This document shows positions 50,651 to 59,226 of a stretch of 64,000 nucleotides of DNA, one piece after another. The notes below the pieces were generated by a model that saw only the letters and a list, made by a program, of their open reading frames with translations, searched no databases and was not told the DNA's origin. The DNA is taken from contig CAZHRK010000001.1 in the NCBI GenBank assembly GCA_964534555.1, positions 558,001-622,000 on the forward strand, read 5' to 3'. The DNA comes from CAZHRK01 sp964534555 (GTDB lineage: Bacteria; Babelota; Babeliae; Babelales; RVW-14). Made by a program: the position numbers and the translations under genes. Position 1 is the stretch's first letter; each line of letters opens with the position of its first letter.

Positions 50651-51796
50651 CTACGCTAGTATGTAGTGTGCAACTCCTGAGCAAAGACCAGCCGCTGTAG
50701 AGACATAAGCTCTTGTTTTTCTGCTCATATTCATACATGGCAGATAACTTAGTAAGCTTAGACCAGCAAAGCTTGTTGCACTAGCTGCTGTACCAACAGC
50801 AACAGCGTTAGCAATACGATAATCTTTACCAAATGGATGCGTTGCATACTCTTTTACTATGCGCCAAATGTTTGCAAGAGAAAAATCTCTCTCTTCAACA
50901 TGGTGAAGCTTTTGCATAAGTTCTTTAAATTTAGCTCTATCGCCAAACATTCCTCTTACGCTTTTTTCGTGTACTTCTTTATTAAACTCAGTATAAAACT
51001 CTTTATTAGAAGCTCTTGCTGTTTCTAGAGCATTAGCAGTTTCACGGCTTAGAGCTCTGCTTGCGATTGATTCTACTGTGCTTGCGAGTTTTGTATGGTG
51101 CCCGTCTACACAGGTATCAACAGCAGCAAGATGCTTACGTAATGTTTTAGCTACGAGTTGAAGCGTCTCTTTTTGTTCTACTGTTAGTGTTTGACCTTTT
51201 GAAAGCGCTTCAAGAGCTTTTTGTGCAGGACCACTTGTGATAATGCTATCAATAGCAACATCACTTCCAGCGCGTGCTGTATCATAACAAACACCAACTT
51301 CATCAAGAAATCTTTGGCGTGCTGTTGCAATATCAATAACATGCTTATAGTCAGCCGTTACATTAAGACCAAATTCATTCAAGACGCCATTGCTTTTTTG
51401 GCTAGCAAGTGTGAACTCTTCAATTCTCTTGGCTAATCTTGCACGCATTTGTCCTACAACATTTTTTGCTTCTTGTATTTCTACAGGATCTTGTGTTCTA
51501 CCAAAAAAGTTTCCAATTCTGTTTTGAACAGCCATTGTAAATCTTGCAAGCATTCCAGGATCTTCAAATCCAGCAACTGGGGTGCTCCCGCTCAGGCTCA
51601 TTACGTCATGCGTAAGTGCTCTGAACTGTGAATCATTCATAGTGCTGTAACGACCTTTTGTCGCTGCTTGTTTAAGTTTTAGTGCAAGGTTAAGAACTGC
51701 GCTTTGTGCTGTTTCAATTTTGCTAGCACCTTGTAGCTGAAAAAGTGAGCCAACAACAAGTGTTGCTCCGAGTATAAATTTTCTAGAACTGAACAT
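50651..51796 (-). CDS. Exported helical protein with C-terminal hydrophobic segment, unknown
   Basis: 381 residues, no family recognised. GGAGG stands before the ATG. Signal peptide MFSSRKFILGATLVVGSLFQLQGAS, then a long helical, charged region (about 30-325) and a hydrophobic C-terminal part (about 330-381: AVAVGTAASATSFAGLSLLSYL...VSTAAGLCSGVAHYILA). The C-terminal hydrophobic pair could anchor it in a membrane. It has its own terminator and a candidate promoter upstream, so it is probably transcribed alone. Confidence 0.65.
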   Translation of the reverse strand: MFSSRKFILGATLVVGSLFQLQGASKIETAQSAVLNLALKLKQAATKGRYSTMNDSQFRALTHDVMSLSGSTPVAGFEDPGMLARFTMAVQNRIGNFFGRTQDPVEIQEAKNVVGQMRARLAKRIEEFTLASQKSNGVLNEFGLNVTADYKHVIDIATARQRFLDEVGVCYDTARAGSDVAIDSIITSGPAQKALEALSKGQTLTVEQKETLQLVAKTLRKHLAAVDTCVDGHHTKLASTVESIASRALSRETANALETARASNKEFYTEFNKEVHEKSVRGMFGDRAKFKELMQKLHHVEERDFSLANIWRIVKEYATHPFGKDYRIANAVAVGTAASATSFAGLSLLSYLPCMNMSRKTRAYVSTAAGLCSGVAHYILA

Positions 51797-51957
51797 GATA
51801 AACCTCCATAGGTATCAGCACTGTAAATGACGCCGGTTTTTAAGACTGTATAAACCCCATTTCCCCAAGGCATCATTATCTGTGCATGACTAATTTTCTG
51901 AGCCATACCCTTTAGGACCTAACGGTCTAGAGATCTGTGGCTATAAATCGTATTACC

Positions 51958-51986
51958 AGCCTACGGGGCGCCCCCAGGACTGTCAA
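51958..51986 (-). promoter_or_regulatory. Candidate sigma-70-type promoter
   Basis: On the minus strand, TTGACA (51981-51986) and TAGGCT (51958-51963) are spaced 17 bases apart. It lies about 160 bases upstream of the exported protein gene ending at 51796. The -35 box is perfect; the -10 box is weak. The leader has no recognised riboswitch. Confidence 0.35.
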
Positions 51987-52076
51987 AAGGACCAAAAAGC
52001 TCAAAAAGCCTGAAATTTAGGCAAAAATGAATGAAAAAGTGAATAAAGTGGGGTTTAATTCAGACTGAAAGCAAGT

Positions 52077-52547
52077 CTATTTTTTCATGATAATATGAGA
52101 AACAAAGTAGTCTAGGGCGATATGGCTTAGAGCTCCTAGGAAGAAGCATATGGCGCCAAGGGTATAGACTTCCCATGCCTCAGGCCGTTTGAGAATACAC
52201 ACACCAGCAAGGCTTAGCGGGACAAAAGCAAGGAACCACGGCTTATGGGTTACCCCACGGTGCCTTAGAAGAAGCATAATGCTTGTGATACAGACCAGCA
52301 CGCCAAACAGCTTAGGGTTAAAAAAGTATGCAAGGGGAAGGCAGGGTACAAGCGTCATATAAAAAAGCTGCCTAATTCTGCTTGTAACATCAATATCAGG
52401 AAAGAGTGACCCAATAAGGGTGATGCCAAGAAGCGCAATAATCACTATGGGGCCATGCTTGCTCATGACGCCGAGCGTTGATGCAACCTGATGTATAATC
52501 CCAAAAACGACAGCACCACCAATAAGGTGAACTCGGTATGATGGCAT
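52077..52547 (-). CDS. YdjM-like membrane protein (metal-dependent hydrolase family)
   Basis: 156 residues with about four hydrophobic helices. The family pattern of LexA-regulated, inner-membrane YdjM proteins is visible: start MPSYRVHLIGGAVVF, GSLFPDIDVTSRI, then RHRGVTHKPW and a final SHIALDYFVSH with conserved Asp and His residues. These His/Asp positions suggest metal binding; the substrate is unknown. It directly abuts the SpoIID-like gene (no gap), so the two are co-transcribed. Confidence 0.8.
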   Translation of the reverse strand: MPSYRVHLIGGAVVFGIIHQVASTLGVMSKHGPIVIIALLGITLIGSLFPDIDVTSRIRQLFYMTLVPCLPLAYFFNPKLFGVLVCITSIMLLLRHRGVTHKPWFLAFVPLSLAGVCILKRPEAWEVYTLGAICFFLGALSHIALDYFVSHIIMKK

Positions 52548-54026
52548 TTAATGTACCAATCTACTTATCTTTGTTCCTGGGTAATAAAAACTAAGCACAT
52601 CTTTAATTGACCATCCACGCTTGAGCAGCTCAACGCACCCAAACTGACAAACCCCTTTAAGGTGGCCATATCCAAACCCGGTTATAGTGAGTTTATTGTT
52701 TTTAAACTCAACGCTAAATGCCAGGCTCTTAATTTTGTGGGAGTTGGTGCTTCGTAGTTGATTACCCGTTATTACAACACTGTGCCCACGCGTATCTGTA
52801 ATAAGTATTTTGTGAACAACACCAGCTTTGTCAATGTGCCGCATTTTTATGTCTGCAAGAGTGCCAAATGACGCCATCTTGTCTTTGAGCGATCCAAGCT
52901 CTTTGAGCTTGCACACTACGGTGTCGGCATTAAATGTCTCTTTCCAGAGGTATGATGGGCACGACGCACAAAACGTACAGCGTTGAACTCTATTCAAGTA
53001 TGGTTTGCGCTTATCAACTGGTGTAATAAGCCCCGGTATAATACCACCACATGAGATATCAAACATCGTTAAGGCTACAGCATCGTTGTGCGTTAAGATA
53101 AGATCTTGCGTCTCATCAACTGCTTGGCGCAGGCGTGTATGTTTGTGCAGGCCTTCGTAGCGCTGATGAAAGTTTGTGCACTTGATATCAAAATATTTAA
53201 ATTGTGGGCTTCGTTCACGAGCTCGCTGCATAAGGTAAACAGCATAGGTTCGTGAGATAATTGCTTGCAGTTTATGCATTTCAAGCGGCCAGGAGTTGAG
53301 TCCTTCTGCCTGCACCACAGAGAAAATATAGTCTTCAAGCGGTAGTTTATTGATGATGTACAGCTTGTCTTCTTCATGATCAATAACAAGTTGCAAGCTG
53401 CCTTGGAATGTTTTTGACCCAAGTGTTATTTTTCGGTGCGGGTTACAAATCTCGATAGAGTTGTTTTTTATACCCCGATAATTACCATCTTTGCATCTAA
53501 AATATAATTTTTTATTTCTGAGCATTAAATGAATTTCTTGGGCTTGATAGAGCGCTGTAACGCCTGACGCAATCGGGCTTTCAAGGATGAAGCCGTGCTT
53601 TGAGTGAATAACAAATTTGGGCTCAGTTTTTGTTTCGTGCGCTTCAAGTAAGACTCTAATTCTGCGCGCGCTTGGTGCAGGCGGCACCTCTAGGTCATTA
53701 AGTTCATCATTCACGCTGAGCGTAAGGCCAGATTGGCTACTTGGGCTTGTTGGGGCTGCAAGCGGCTTTTTATCATCCGCCGTCTGCTGTGTATTTGTTA
53801 CCGTGGTTGCTGGTGCAAGCGTATCAGTAATACTCGTGCTTACAAGCGCTATCCCTTTGGCTGGCGCCTGCTTTTTCTTTGCCGGAGAGCTCTTTTTTTT
53901 GAGCTGCTTTTTCTTAAGCTGTTGTTTTTTTGTTTGTTTGACTGTTTTAGATGGTTTTGAATAGAGCACTGTTGAGCTGCTCAAAAGCGTTACAACGGTG
54001 CAAATCATGATGATAAACTGTTTCAT
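52548..54026 (-). CDS. Exported SpoIID/LytB-domain protein
   Basis: SpoIID-domain proteins are lytic transglycosylases or amidase enhancers acting on peptidoglycan. Signal peptide, a Lys/Gln/Ser-rich linker (about 30-110), then the SpoIID domain: YIFSVVQAEGLNSWPLEMHKLQAIISRTYA (the conserved Glu after VV.AE, Arg-Thr-Tyr-Ala end), the Cys-rich substitute for the usual HSTSGG region (MFDISCGGIIPG and CTFCASCPSYLWKE), and GYGHLKGVCQFGC near the end. 492 residues; the linker makes it long. May remodel the cell wall with PBP2, RodA and MreC. Confidence 0.88.
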   Translation of the reverse strand: MKQFIIMICTVVTLLSSSTVLYSKPSKTVKQTKKQQLKKKQLKKKSSPAKKKQAPAKGIALVSTSITDTLAPATTVTNTQQTADDKKPLAAPTSPSSQSGLTLSVNDELNDLEVPPAPSARRIRVLLEAHETKTEPKFVIHSKHGFILESPIASGVTALYQAQEIHLMLRNKKLYFRCKDGNYRGIKNNSIEICNPHRKITLGSKTFQGSLQLVIDHEEDKLYIINKLPLEDYIFSVVQAEGLNSWPLEMHKLQAIISRTYAVYLMQRARERSPQFKYFDIKCTNFHQRYEGLHKHTRLRQAVDETQDLILTHNDAVALTMFDISCGGIIPGLITPVDKRKPYLNRVQRCTFCASCPSYLWKETFNADTVVCKLKELGSLKDKMASFGTLADIKMRHIDKAGVVHKILITDTRGHSVVITGNQLRSTNSHKIKSLAFSVEFKNNKLTITGFGYGHLKGVCQFGCVELLKRGWSIKDVLSFYYPGTKISRLVH

Positions 54027-54065
54027 AACTACTGACTCTCACTCAATTTTTAGCATTACTCAGAT

Positions 54066-54602
54066 TTAAGCAATAAGCGATTGCGGGACTCCGTAGTCTG
54101 CCAGAAAGTTGAGGAGTGTGGTAGGTATTTTTTTCTTGGCATCAACTCCGTTATTTGCTTGCTCATCTGCTGCCTGATTTTTTTCACGCAGAACATGTTT
54201 GATTGAGTACTTGTAGCTGGTTAAAAGCTTTTTTGCTGCAGCATGCATGATCTTAAGTTCATCATTTTTAACTTTGTACTCACCTGTAATTTGCTTAACA
54301 AGCAGCTGTGAATCAGATTGCACGGTGATATGCGGTCTTTGTGAAAACCATGTTGCATATTTTTTTTCAACAATCGCAAGAGCAACAATAAGCGCAGCAT
54401 ATTCAGCTTGATTATTTGTCTTATGTCCCAGGTAAAAACCGTATGCGCCAAGGAGTGTCGGACCATTTTTTATGACAATCCCGATTCCTGACGGGCCAGG
54501 GTTTCCTCGTGCAGCACCATCGATTTCTATGGTGATATGGTCAGTCTTTGGTGTTGGCTGTTTTGTCATGAAATTAAATAATGACATTTGATTAATACTC
54601 AT
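54066..54602 (-). CDS. RNase HI-family protein
   Basis: Hydrolyses RNA in RNA-DNA hybrids. The RNase H fold is recognisable: ITIEIDGAARGNPGP (Asp28), NNQAEYAALIVAL (Glu67), VQSDSQLLVKQI (Asp97) and EKNQAADEQAN (a late Asp). The set D-E-D-D is complete. The start at 54602 overlaps the upstream stop as ATGA. 178 residues; subfamily (RNase HI versus the YpdQ-like type) not certain. Co-transcribed with the zinc-ribbon protein upstream. Confidence 0.85.
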   Translation of the reverse strand: MSINQMSLFNFMTKQPTPKTDHITIEIDGAARGNPGPSGIGIVIKNGPTLLGAYGFYLGHKTNNQAEYAALIVALAIVEKKYATWFSQRPHITVQSDSQLLVKQITGEYKVKNDELKIMHAAAKKLLTSYKYSIKHVLREKNQAADEQANNGVDAKKKIPTTLLNFLADYGVPQSLIA

Positions 54603-55312
54603 GCCGCTTCCTCGTCAAGATACACAAGTCTAAAGCATCCTTTGCATGGGATCATCAGGCCTTTTCTTGTATTGACTAAGTCTTGCGGAGTGAGTGGGTA
54701 TGAGCATCCGCTGCAGAGTTTTTCAGTGACTTTAACAACAGGATTAAAATAAGCTGTTTTAAGTTTTCTAAACGTTGCCATCCATGCCGCATCAATTGTA
54801 CTTGATAAAGTATCTGTTGCTGCGCGCAGCTCACTTACTTGTGATTCAAGTTCAGCTATTTTACTGCGTCGTATGTTGATTTCAGTTTCGATGTTCGGTT
54901 TTTCAAGTGCTGCGTTATGAGCAAACGTAGCAAGTTTGCTTTCTGCAGTTTCAAGCTCGTCAGTAAGTTTGAAAAAAACTTCCTCGGCAGCTGATAGCTT
55001 CTTTGCTAAATCTTGATATTCATTTTCAAGTGCAGTCTGCTCTCGTGTTGAGACGACTTGTTCAAGTGCGATCTGTTTTTTCTTGATGTGCTGATTAATT
55101 GTTGCGTAGGCAAGCTCTGCTTCATGCACAAGCTTTTTCTTTTCGGTAACAATTTTAGCTAGTTCTGACTGATGTTTTTCGAGTGCTTGAGGCGCTTGCT
55201 CAAGGGCATCAATTTGATTTTGTAGAAAACCTATCTCGGTGAGTATCTGCGCATAACGGAGATCTGTTGTAACAAATGACTTAACATCTTTCCACGTAAC
55301 AGTGGCTGCCAT
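54599..55312 (-). CDS. Coiled-coil protein with C-terminal C4 zinc ribbon
   Basis: 237 residues from the ATG at 55312, set by AAGGAG upstream; the longer open frame runs back through a tRNA gene and is rejected. A long coiled coil (about 20-170) is followed by a C-terminal zinc ribbon (CSGC ... CKGC, about 200-227, then FRLVYL). This combination matches the bacterial zf-RING_7/C4-type zinc-ribbon family (CT398/FlgT-like proteins), of unknown function and possibly linked to RNA or secretion complexes. Its stop overlaps the RNase H start. Confidence 0.8.
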   Translation of the reverse strand: MAATVTWKDVKSFVTTDLRYAQILTEIGFLQNQIDALEQAPQALEKHQSELAKIVTEKKKLVHEAELAYATINQHIKKKQIALEQVVSTREQTALENEYQDLAKKLSAAEEVFFKLTDELETAESKLATFAHNAALEKPNIETEINIRRSKIAELESQVSELRAATDTLSSTIDAAWMATFRKLKTAYFNPVVKVTEKLCSGCSYPLTPQDLVNTRKGLMIPCKGCFRLVYLDEEAA

Positions 55313-55341
55313 GCGCGCTCCTTGAGGCTTTGAACAGTTCT

Positions 55342-55417
55342 TGGTGGGCCCACCAGGGATTGAACCTGGGACCGTTCGGTTATGAGCCGACTGCTCTGAC
55401 CGCTGAGCTATGGGCCC
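55342..55417 (-). tRNA. tRNA with CAU anticodon (elongator Met or Ile2), CCA encoded
   Basis: On the minus strand the acceptor GGGCCCA/TGGGCCC pairs 55411-55417 with 55346-55352. The anticodon loop CTCATAA gives CAT. The G1-C72 pair excludes an initiator tRNA. The GGCTCATAACCG anticodon arm resembles lysidine-modified tRNA-Ile2 more than elongator Met, but this is not decisive. The 27-43 pair is a G-A mismatch. CCA is encoded at 55342-55344. Confidence 0.9.
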
Positions 55418-55450
55418 AAGAAAAATTCTCAACAGAGTCTAAACTAAACC

Positions 55451-56452
55451 TTACACATTGTGAAGCAAAAAGTCCCTAAGCCTGCACGAATATCCGTATT
55501 CGTTGTCATACCAGCCAAATATTTTTGCAATTCCCCCATGCACTTGTGTGAGCTGAGCGTCGATAATGCATGATGCTTCGCTGTTTTTAAAGTCGGATGA
55601 TACAAGCGGGAGCTCTGTATATTCTATGACAGCGTGTGGCATGCTTGCGGCTTTTTTAAAAGCAGCGTTAAGAGTTTCTTTTGATGCTTTTTGCTTAAGT
55701 GTGCAGCTCATATCAACCAGTGAAACGCATGGCGTTGGTACGCGCAGCGCTACCGCGCTTACTTTGCCTTCAAGGTGCGGAAACAACTTGGTAATTACTT
55801 TGTGAGCGCCTGTTTTTGTTGGAATAATATTAAGTGCTGCAGCACGTGCACGACGCGGGTCAGTATGTTCAATATCAAGCAGCACTTGGTCGTTTGTGTA
55901 CGCATGAACCGTTGTCATAGCTATTTCTTCTATGCCAAAGCTCTCTTCAAGTATTTTGACCATAGGCGCAAAGCAGTTTGTTGTGCAGCTGCCTAACGAT
56001 ACGATAGCGTGGCGCTCACGATCAAAAGCATCATCATTAACCCCAGGAATAATCGTTACATCTTCATGCTCTGCTGGCGCTGAAATAAGTACTTTTTTTG
56101 CTCCAGCAAGAATATGTTTTTCTGCCTCGGAGCGCGTGGTGTATCTGCCAGAGCAGTCAACAACCCAATCAATCTTAAGGGCTTTCCAATCGCACTCTGC
56201 CGGTGTTTTAGCGCTTAAAAGCTTGATGCTGCGGCCATTAATAATAAGAGCATCATCAGTGCATTCAACCATTCCATTAAACTTACCCATAAGCGAATCG
56301 TAGCGAAAAAGAAGTTCAAGGTTGTCAGGGCGCGTAGGGCCAAGATTAATAGCGGCGATAGTAATTTGTTTATGTGCAGTGGGGTGATTAAAAATCGTTC
56401 GTAAAAACGTTCTGCCAATTCTGCCAAATCCATTTATAGCGATAGTAATCAT
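55451..56452 (-). CDS. gap: Glyceraldehyde-3-phosphate dehydrogenase, type I
   Basis: Oxidises glyceraldehyde-3-phosphate to 1,3-bisphosphoglycerate in glycolysis. NAD-binding start MITIAINGFGRIGRTFLRT, the catalytic Cys156 in SLGSCTTNCFAP, HAYTNDQ, the DPRRARAAALNIIPT loop and the end WYDNEYGYSCRLRDFL. 333 residues, the usual length. Erythrose-4-phosphate dehydrogenase is a close alternative but GAPDH is more likely. It shows that at least a lower glycolytic step is retained despite the nucleotide translocases. Confidence 0.95.
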   Translation of the reverse strand: MITIAINGFGRIGRTFLRTIFNHPTAHKQITIAAINLGPTRPDNLELLFRYDSLMGKFNGMVECTDDALIINGRSIKLLSAKTPAECDWKALKIDWVVDCSGRYTTRSEAEKHILAGAKKVLISAPAEHEDVTIIPGVNDDAFDRERHAIVSLGSCTTNCFAPMVKILEESFGIEEIAMTTVHAYTNDQVLLDIEHTDPRRARAAALNIIPTKTGAHKVITKLFPHLEGKVSAVALRVPTPCVSLVDMSCTLKQKASKETLNAAFKKAASMPHAVIEYTELPLVSSDFKNSEASCIIDAQLTQVHGGIAKIFGWYDNEYGYSCRLRDFLLHNV

Positions 56453-56482
56453 AAGTGCGCACCTTTATACGTAAGCAGCTAT

Positions 56483-56514
56483 AAAAAAAGGCTGACATTT
56501 GTCAGCCTTTAAAA
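56483..56514 (-). terminator. Intrinsic terminator of hflX
   Basis: Stem AAAGGCTGAC/GTCAGCCTTT (10 bp) with an ATTT loop and a T-run on the minus strand, just after hflX and before gap. Confidence 0.85.
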
Positions 56515-56541
56515 TCATTATCTGCAGCAGCCTAGCATACT

Positions 56542-57660
56542 TTAGCGCTGTCTTGCAAAGTGGTCACGCAATAAGTCGACAAGTGGCGCGACTCCCTCTT
56601 TGTTTTTTGTATGGATCAGTACATGTTGCTCATACGCTTGTGCTTCGCTTTGTGCAAGTTGTAGCTCGAGCTGGCTGAGCTTATCAATTTTATTAAAGAC
56701 GTAGACCATTGGCGCATTGATATCAAGGTCTTTAAGTGTTTGATGCACAACTTCGATTTGATCGCGCCATGCAGGGTTACTGATATCAATAACGTGCAGA
56801 AGCATGTGCGCGTAGCGTAGCTCATCGAGTGTTGATTTAAACGCTGCGATTAACTGGTGCGGCAGCTGGCTAATAAATCCAACAGTGTCAGAAATTAACG
56901 CAACCTTTTTGCCATCAATAATCATCTCGCGCGTTGTGGTATCAAGCGTTGCAAAAAGCTTGTCTTCAGCAAGGACATTACCTTTGGCAATCATATTGAT
57001 CAGGCTTGATTTACCTGCGTTGGTATACCCAATAATACAGAGCAGTGGAATTTTTCTGTTCAGGCGCTGCTTGCGCTGAGTCTCGCGTGATTTTTCAAGC
57101 ACTTCAAGGCGACGTTTTGCGATACGCATTTTGTCTTGAAAATAACGTTTGAGCTCTTCTTTTTCTGTTTCTCCTGGTCCACGTGTACCAATCAATCCAG
57201 CCTGCTGTGCAAGCTCGCGGCCACGACCAATAATACGTGTGCGCAAGTATTCAAATTCAGCCATCTCGACTTGAATTTTACCTTCTGCGCTGTGTGCTGA
57301 TTTTCCAAAAATTTCTAAAATAAGCTTTGCACGATCACTTACCGGAACGCCAAGTGCGTTTTCAAGATTTCGCTCTTGGAGCGGTGACAACGATTCTGAG
57401 AAATAGACTTTTGAAGCACCAGCCTGCGTGACAAATGCTGAAACCTCTTCAAGCTTACCTTTAGTCAAAAACATGTTGTTATCAACGTTACGAAGCTTGA
57501 TTGTTAGGGTATCGATATAATTAATACCGAGTGTATCAATAAGGCTTAAAAATTCCTCTTCATAATACATCGGTGACATAGGATTGCTTGGTGTGATAGC
57601 ACACACAAGAACCACTCTTGATTCATCTTTTGTTAGGTCAATAAGCTGTCGCGCTGCCAT
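56542..57660 (-). CDS. hflX: HflX ribosome-associated GTPase
   Basis: GTPase that binds 50S subunits and splits stalled ribosomes, notably after heat stress. N-terminal HflX domain (YIDTLTIKLRNVDNNMFLTKGKLEEV) and the signature GTRGPGETEKEELKRYFQDKM, then a G domain with GYTNAGKSSLINMI, FATLDTTTRE, DTVGFI and VFNKIDKL. 372 residues, normal. It starts with MAARQLIDLTK. Relation to the upstream GNAT genes is only co-orientation. Confidence 0.96.
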   Translation of the reverse strand: MAARQLIDLTKDESRVVLVCAITPSNPMSPMYYEEEFLSLIDTLGINYIDTLTIKLRNVDNNMFLTKGKLEEVSAFVTQAGASKVYFSESLSPLQERNLENALGVPVSDRAKLILEIFGKSAHSAEGKIQVEMAEFEYLRTRIIGRGRELAQQAGLIGTRGPGETEKEELKRYFQDKMRIAKRRLEVLEKSRETQRKQRLNRKIPLLCIIGYTNAGKSSLINMIAKGNVLAEDKLFATLDTTTREMIIDGKKVALISDTVGFISQLPHQLIAAFKSTLDELRYAHMLLHVIDISNPAWRDQIEVVHQTLKDLDINAPMVYVFNKIDKLSQLELQLAQSEAQAYEQHVLIHTKNKEGVAPLVDLLRDHFARQR

Positions 57661-57751
57661 GAAAATGCCTCAAAGCTTGTAGGAATATAGGGATATTTCG
57701 GTTGGGTAAGTCTACCACAAATTAGAAAAATACGTGAGCCTGACTTATGCC

Positions 57752-58402
57752 CTATTCTTCATCGATAAATTCTTTGTAGGACTCAAGGTATGAATAGTCT
57801 ATCTTTTTGCTTTTTTTGCCTGCAGGTCGCTTGATGACAAAAAGCATTCCCCCAGGATTTGTCCCTTTAGCTGGCTCGTTCCCTAAGAATTCAAATCCAA
57901 TTTTTGCTTTAACGCGTTTACTCGCGCCATTATTTTCAAATACCTTAGCATAAAGCTCATCTTGATCAGCGAAGGCTCTGAAAAATAAGGCGATCATTAT
58001 CTTTTGAGCTTCTGTACCGTACCCTTTGCTTCGAAATTCAGGGAAGATGTAGCTTTCCAGCTCAAATCTCATGCCTCGGTCTTTATTCCGCCCAATCGAT
58101 AGAAAGCCAATAACTTTTTTCTCAACAACAACAAGCTCGAACAATCCACGTCCGTTTTCAACTTCACCGATTGTATAGTTAAATGTTCGTGCAATTTCTA
58201 TGCTGCTTGCCGTAGCGCTGTAGCCCATAAGCTTTTTTGCGCTGCTATCGCGAGAGAGGGTGTTTGCAAGTTCTGCAACATCATGTCGCGTCACTGCTGT
58301 TAGGCCGATTTCTACTGCGGCATCAAGGTGTGATAAGAATAATAATCCGCACGCGAACAGAACGTATAAAAGGTTCATAAAAACTTTCAAATTCGTAAAC
58401 AT
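57752..58402 (-). CDS. Exported GNAT-family acetyltransferase, copy A
   Basis: GNAT fold: motif A FPEFRSKGYGTEAQKIMIALFFRAF (acetyl-CoA pyrophosphate loop R-x2-GYG-x-A), a preceding beta-strand (VVVEKKVIGFLSIGR) and a C-terminal strand pair (KAKIGFEFLG). Unusually, an N-terminal signal peptide (LLYVLFACGLLFLSHLDA) precedes the domain. From the ATG at 58402, with GGGA upstream, it is about 216 residues; an ATG at 58378 at the edge of the signal is also possible. A 13-bp hairpin overlaps the ribosome-binding site of 58402 (see findings). Confidence 0.8.
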   Translation of the reverse strand: MFTNLKVFMNLLYVLFACGLLFLSHLDAAVEIGLTAVTRHDVAELANTLSRDSSAKKLMGYSATASSIEIARTFNYTIGEVENGRGLFELVVVEKKVIGFLSIGRNKDRGMRFELESYIFPEFRSKGYGTEAQKIMIALFFRAFADQDELYAKVFENNGASKRVKAKIGFEFLGNEPAKGTNPGGMLFVIKRPAGKKSKKIDYSYLESYKEFIDEE

Positions 58403-58406
58403 GAAA

Positions 58407-58437
58407 CATCCCGGTATGCACACGCATATCCGGGATG
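58407..58437 (-). promoter_or_regulatory. Hairpin over the GNAT copy A ribosome-binding site
   Basis: CATCCCGGTATGC/GCATA-T-CCGGGATG: a 13-bp stem with one bulged T and an ACAC loop. The minus-strand GGGA that precedes the ATG at 58402 lies inside one arm, so the hairpin can hide it. No clear T-run follows, so it is not a standard terminator. Confidence 0.45.
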
Positions 58438-58471
58438 AGTGATTATATCATATAATCGGGTTTTTCCAAGG

Positions 58472-59116
58472 CTATTTCTTGCGATACTCGAGTATATAGC
58501 GCGATGGCTTACCATCATCGTAAAAATACCCAACCTCAACCATGCCAGCTTTCTTCATAGCTTTAAGGCTTCGTTGGTTCCACAATCTGACGTGAGTTAT
58601 GTACTGATTCTCTTCAGGGTGCAAGCGGAAATAAACGCCAGAAATAAGCTTTATTGCTTCTTGAATTCGGCCTCCACCCCAGTACTTATCATTGATCCAG
58701 CAGCCCATTTGCCCAGGGTCGATCGTGTTAAGCTCACGTATTTCAATAGTTCCAATCGGAAGATTGTCGTTGTTATCAAAAATCGCGTAGAGCAGGGTTT
58801 TGCCTTTTTCATGGTTATCCATCAAGCTGCGCAAATACGCAATCATGTACCCCAAGGTGATGTGCTCAGGGAAATCAAGCCCTCGACGTACTGGTTGGGT
58901 AAACATCTCATGCAGCGTTACAAAATACTCATCTTTCATGAGCTTGAGCGTAACGATAGATCCAGGGACTTCTTCAGGTGCTTCAGCAAGTCGAGCGTTG
59001 CTGTAATACTGGTTATAGATAAATACGCTAGCACCAGCGCCAAGAGTAAGTGCAAGTGCAAGAGCTAATACTCTGCTTAGACGGCCGCTTAAGAGTGATT
59101 TTATATGAGATACCAT
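58472..59116 (-). CDS. Membrane-anchored or exported GNAT-family acetyltransferase, copy B
   Basis: 214 residues with an N-terminal hydrophobic helix (LSRVLALALALTLGAGASVFIYNQYY, about 13-38) and a GNAT domain of the RimJ/RimL type: LKLMKDEYFVTLHEMF, LYAIFDNNDNLPIGTIEIREL, the acetyl-CoA loop region YWGGGRIQEAIKLISGVYF and HVRLWNQRSLKAMKKAGMVEVGYFYDDG. The same arrangement as its neighbour copy A (58402), 70 bases away. The two show no close sequence similarity beyond the fold. The substrate is unknown. Confidence 0.8.
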   Translation of the reverse strand: MVSHIKSLLSGRLSRVLALALALTLGAGASVFIYNQYYSNARLAEAPEEVPGSIVTLKLMKDEYFVTLHEMFTQPVRRGLDFPEHITLGYMIAYLRSLMDNHEKGKTLLYAIFDNNDNLPIGTIEIRELNTIDPGQMGCWINDKYWGGGRIQEAIKLISGVYFRLHPEENQYITHVRLWNQRSLKAMKKAGMVEVGYFYDDGKPSRYILEYRKK

Positions 59117-59226
59117 AACACTAACTTTCGTGGTAGTGATCGTAGTAATACCCTACTGCTCGGGCTTTGGTAACAAAGCCTAAATCATATAATAGCGCAC
59201 AATATGCTGTCGAGTGAAATTATTCT

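Noticed and set aside
51679..51906. 75-residue open frame overlapping the start of the exported gene at 51796
   Set aside because: It overlaps a better-supported gene in another frame and lies in its leader; no ribosome-binding site or domain.
55313..55432. N-terminal extension of the zinc-ribbon coiled-coil gene
   Set aside because: It reads through the tRNA(CAU) gene; the ATG at 55312 has a proper ribosome-binding site.
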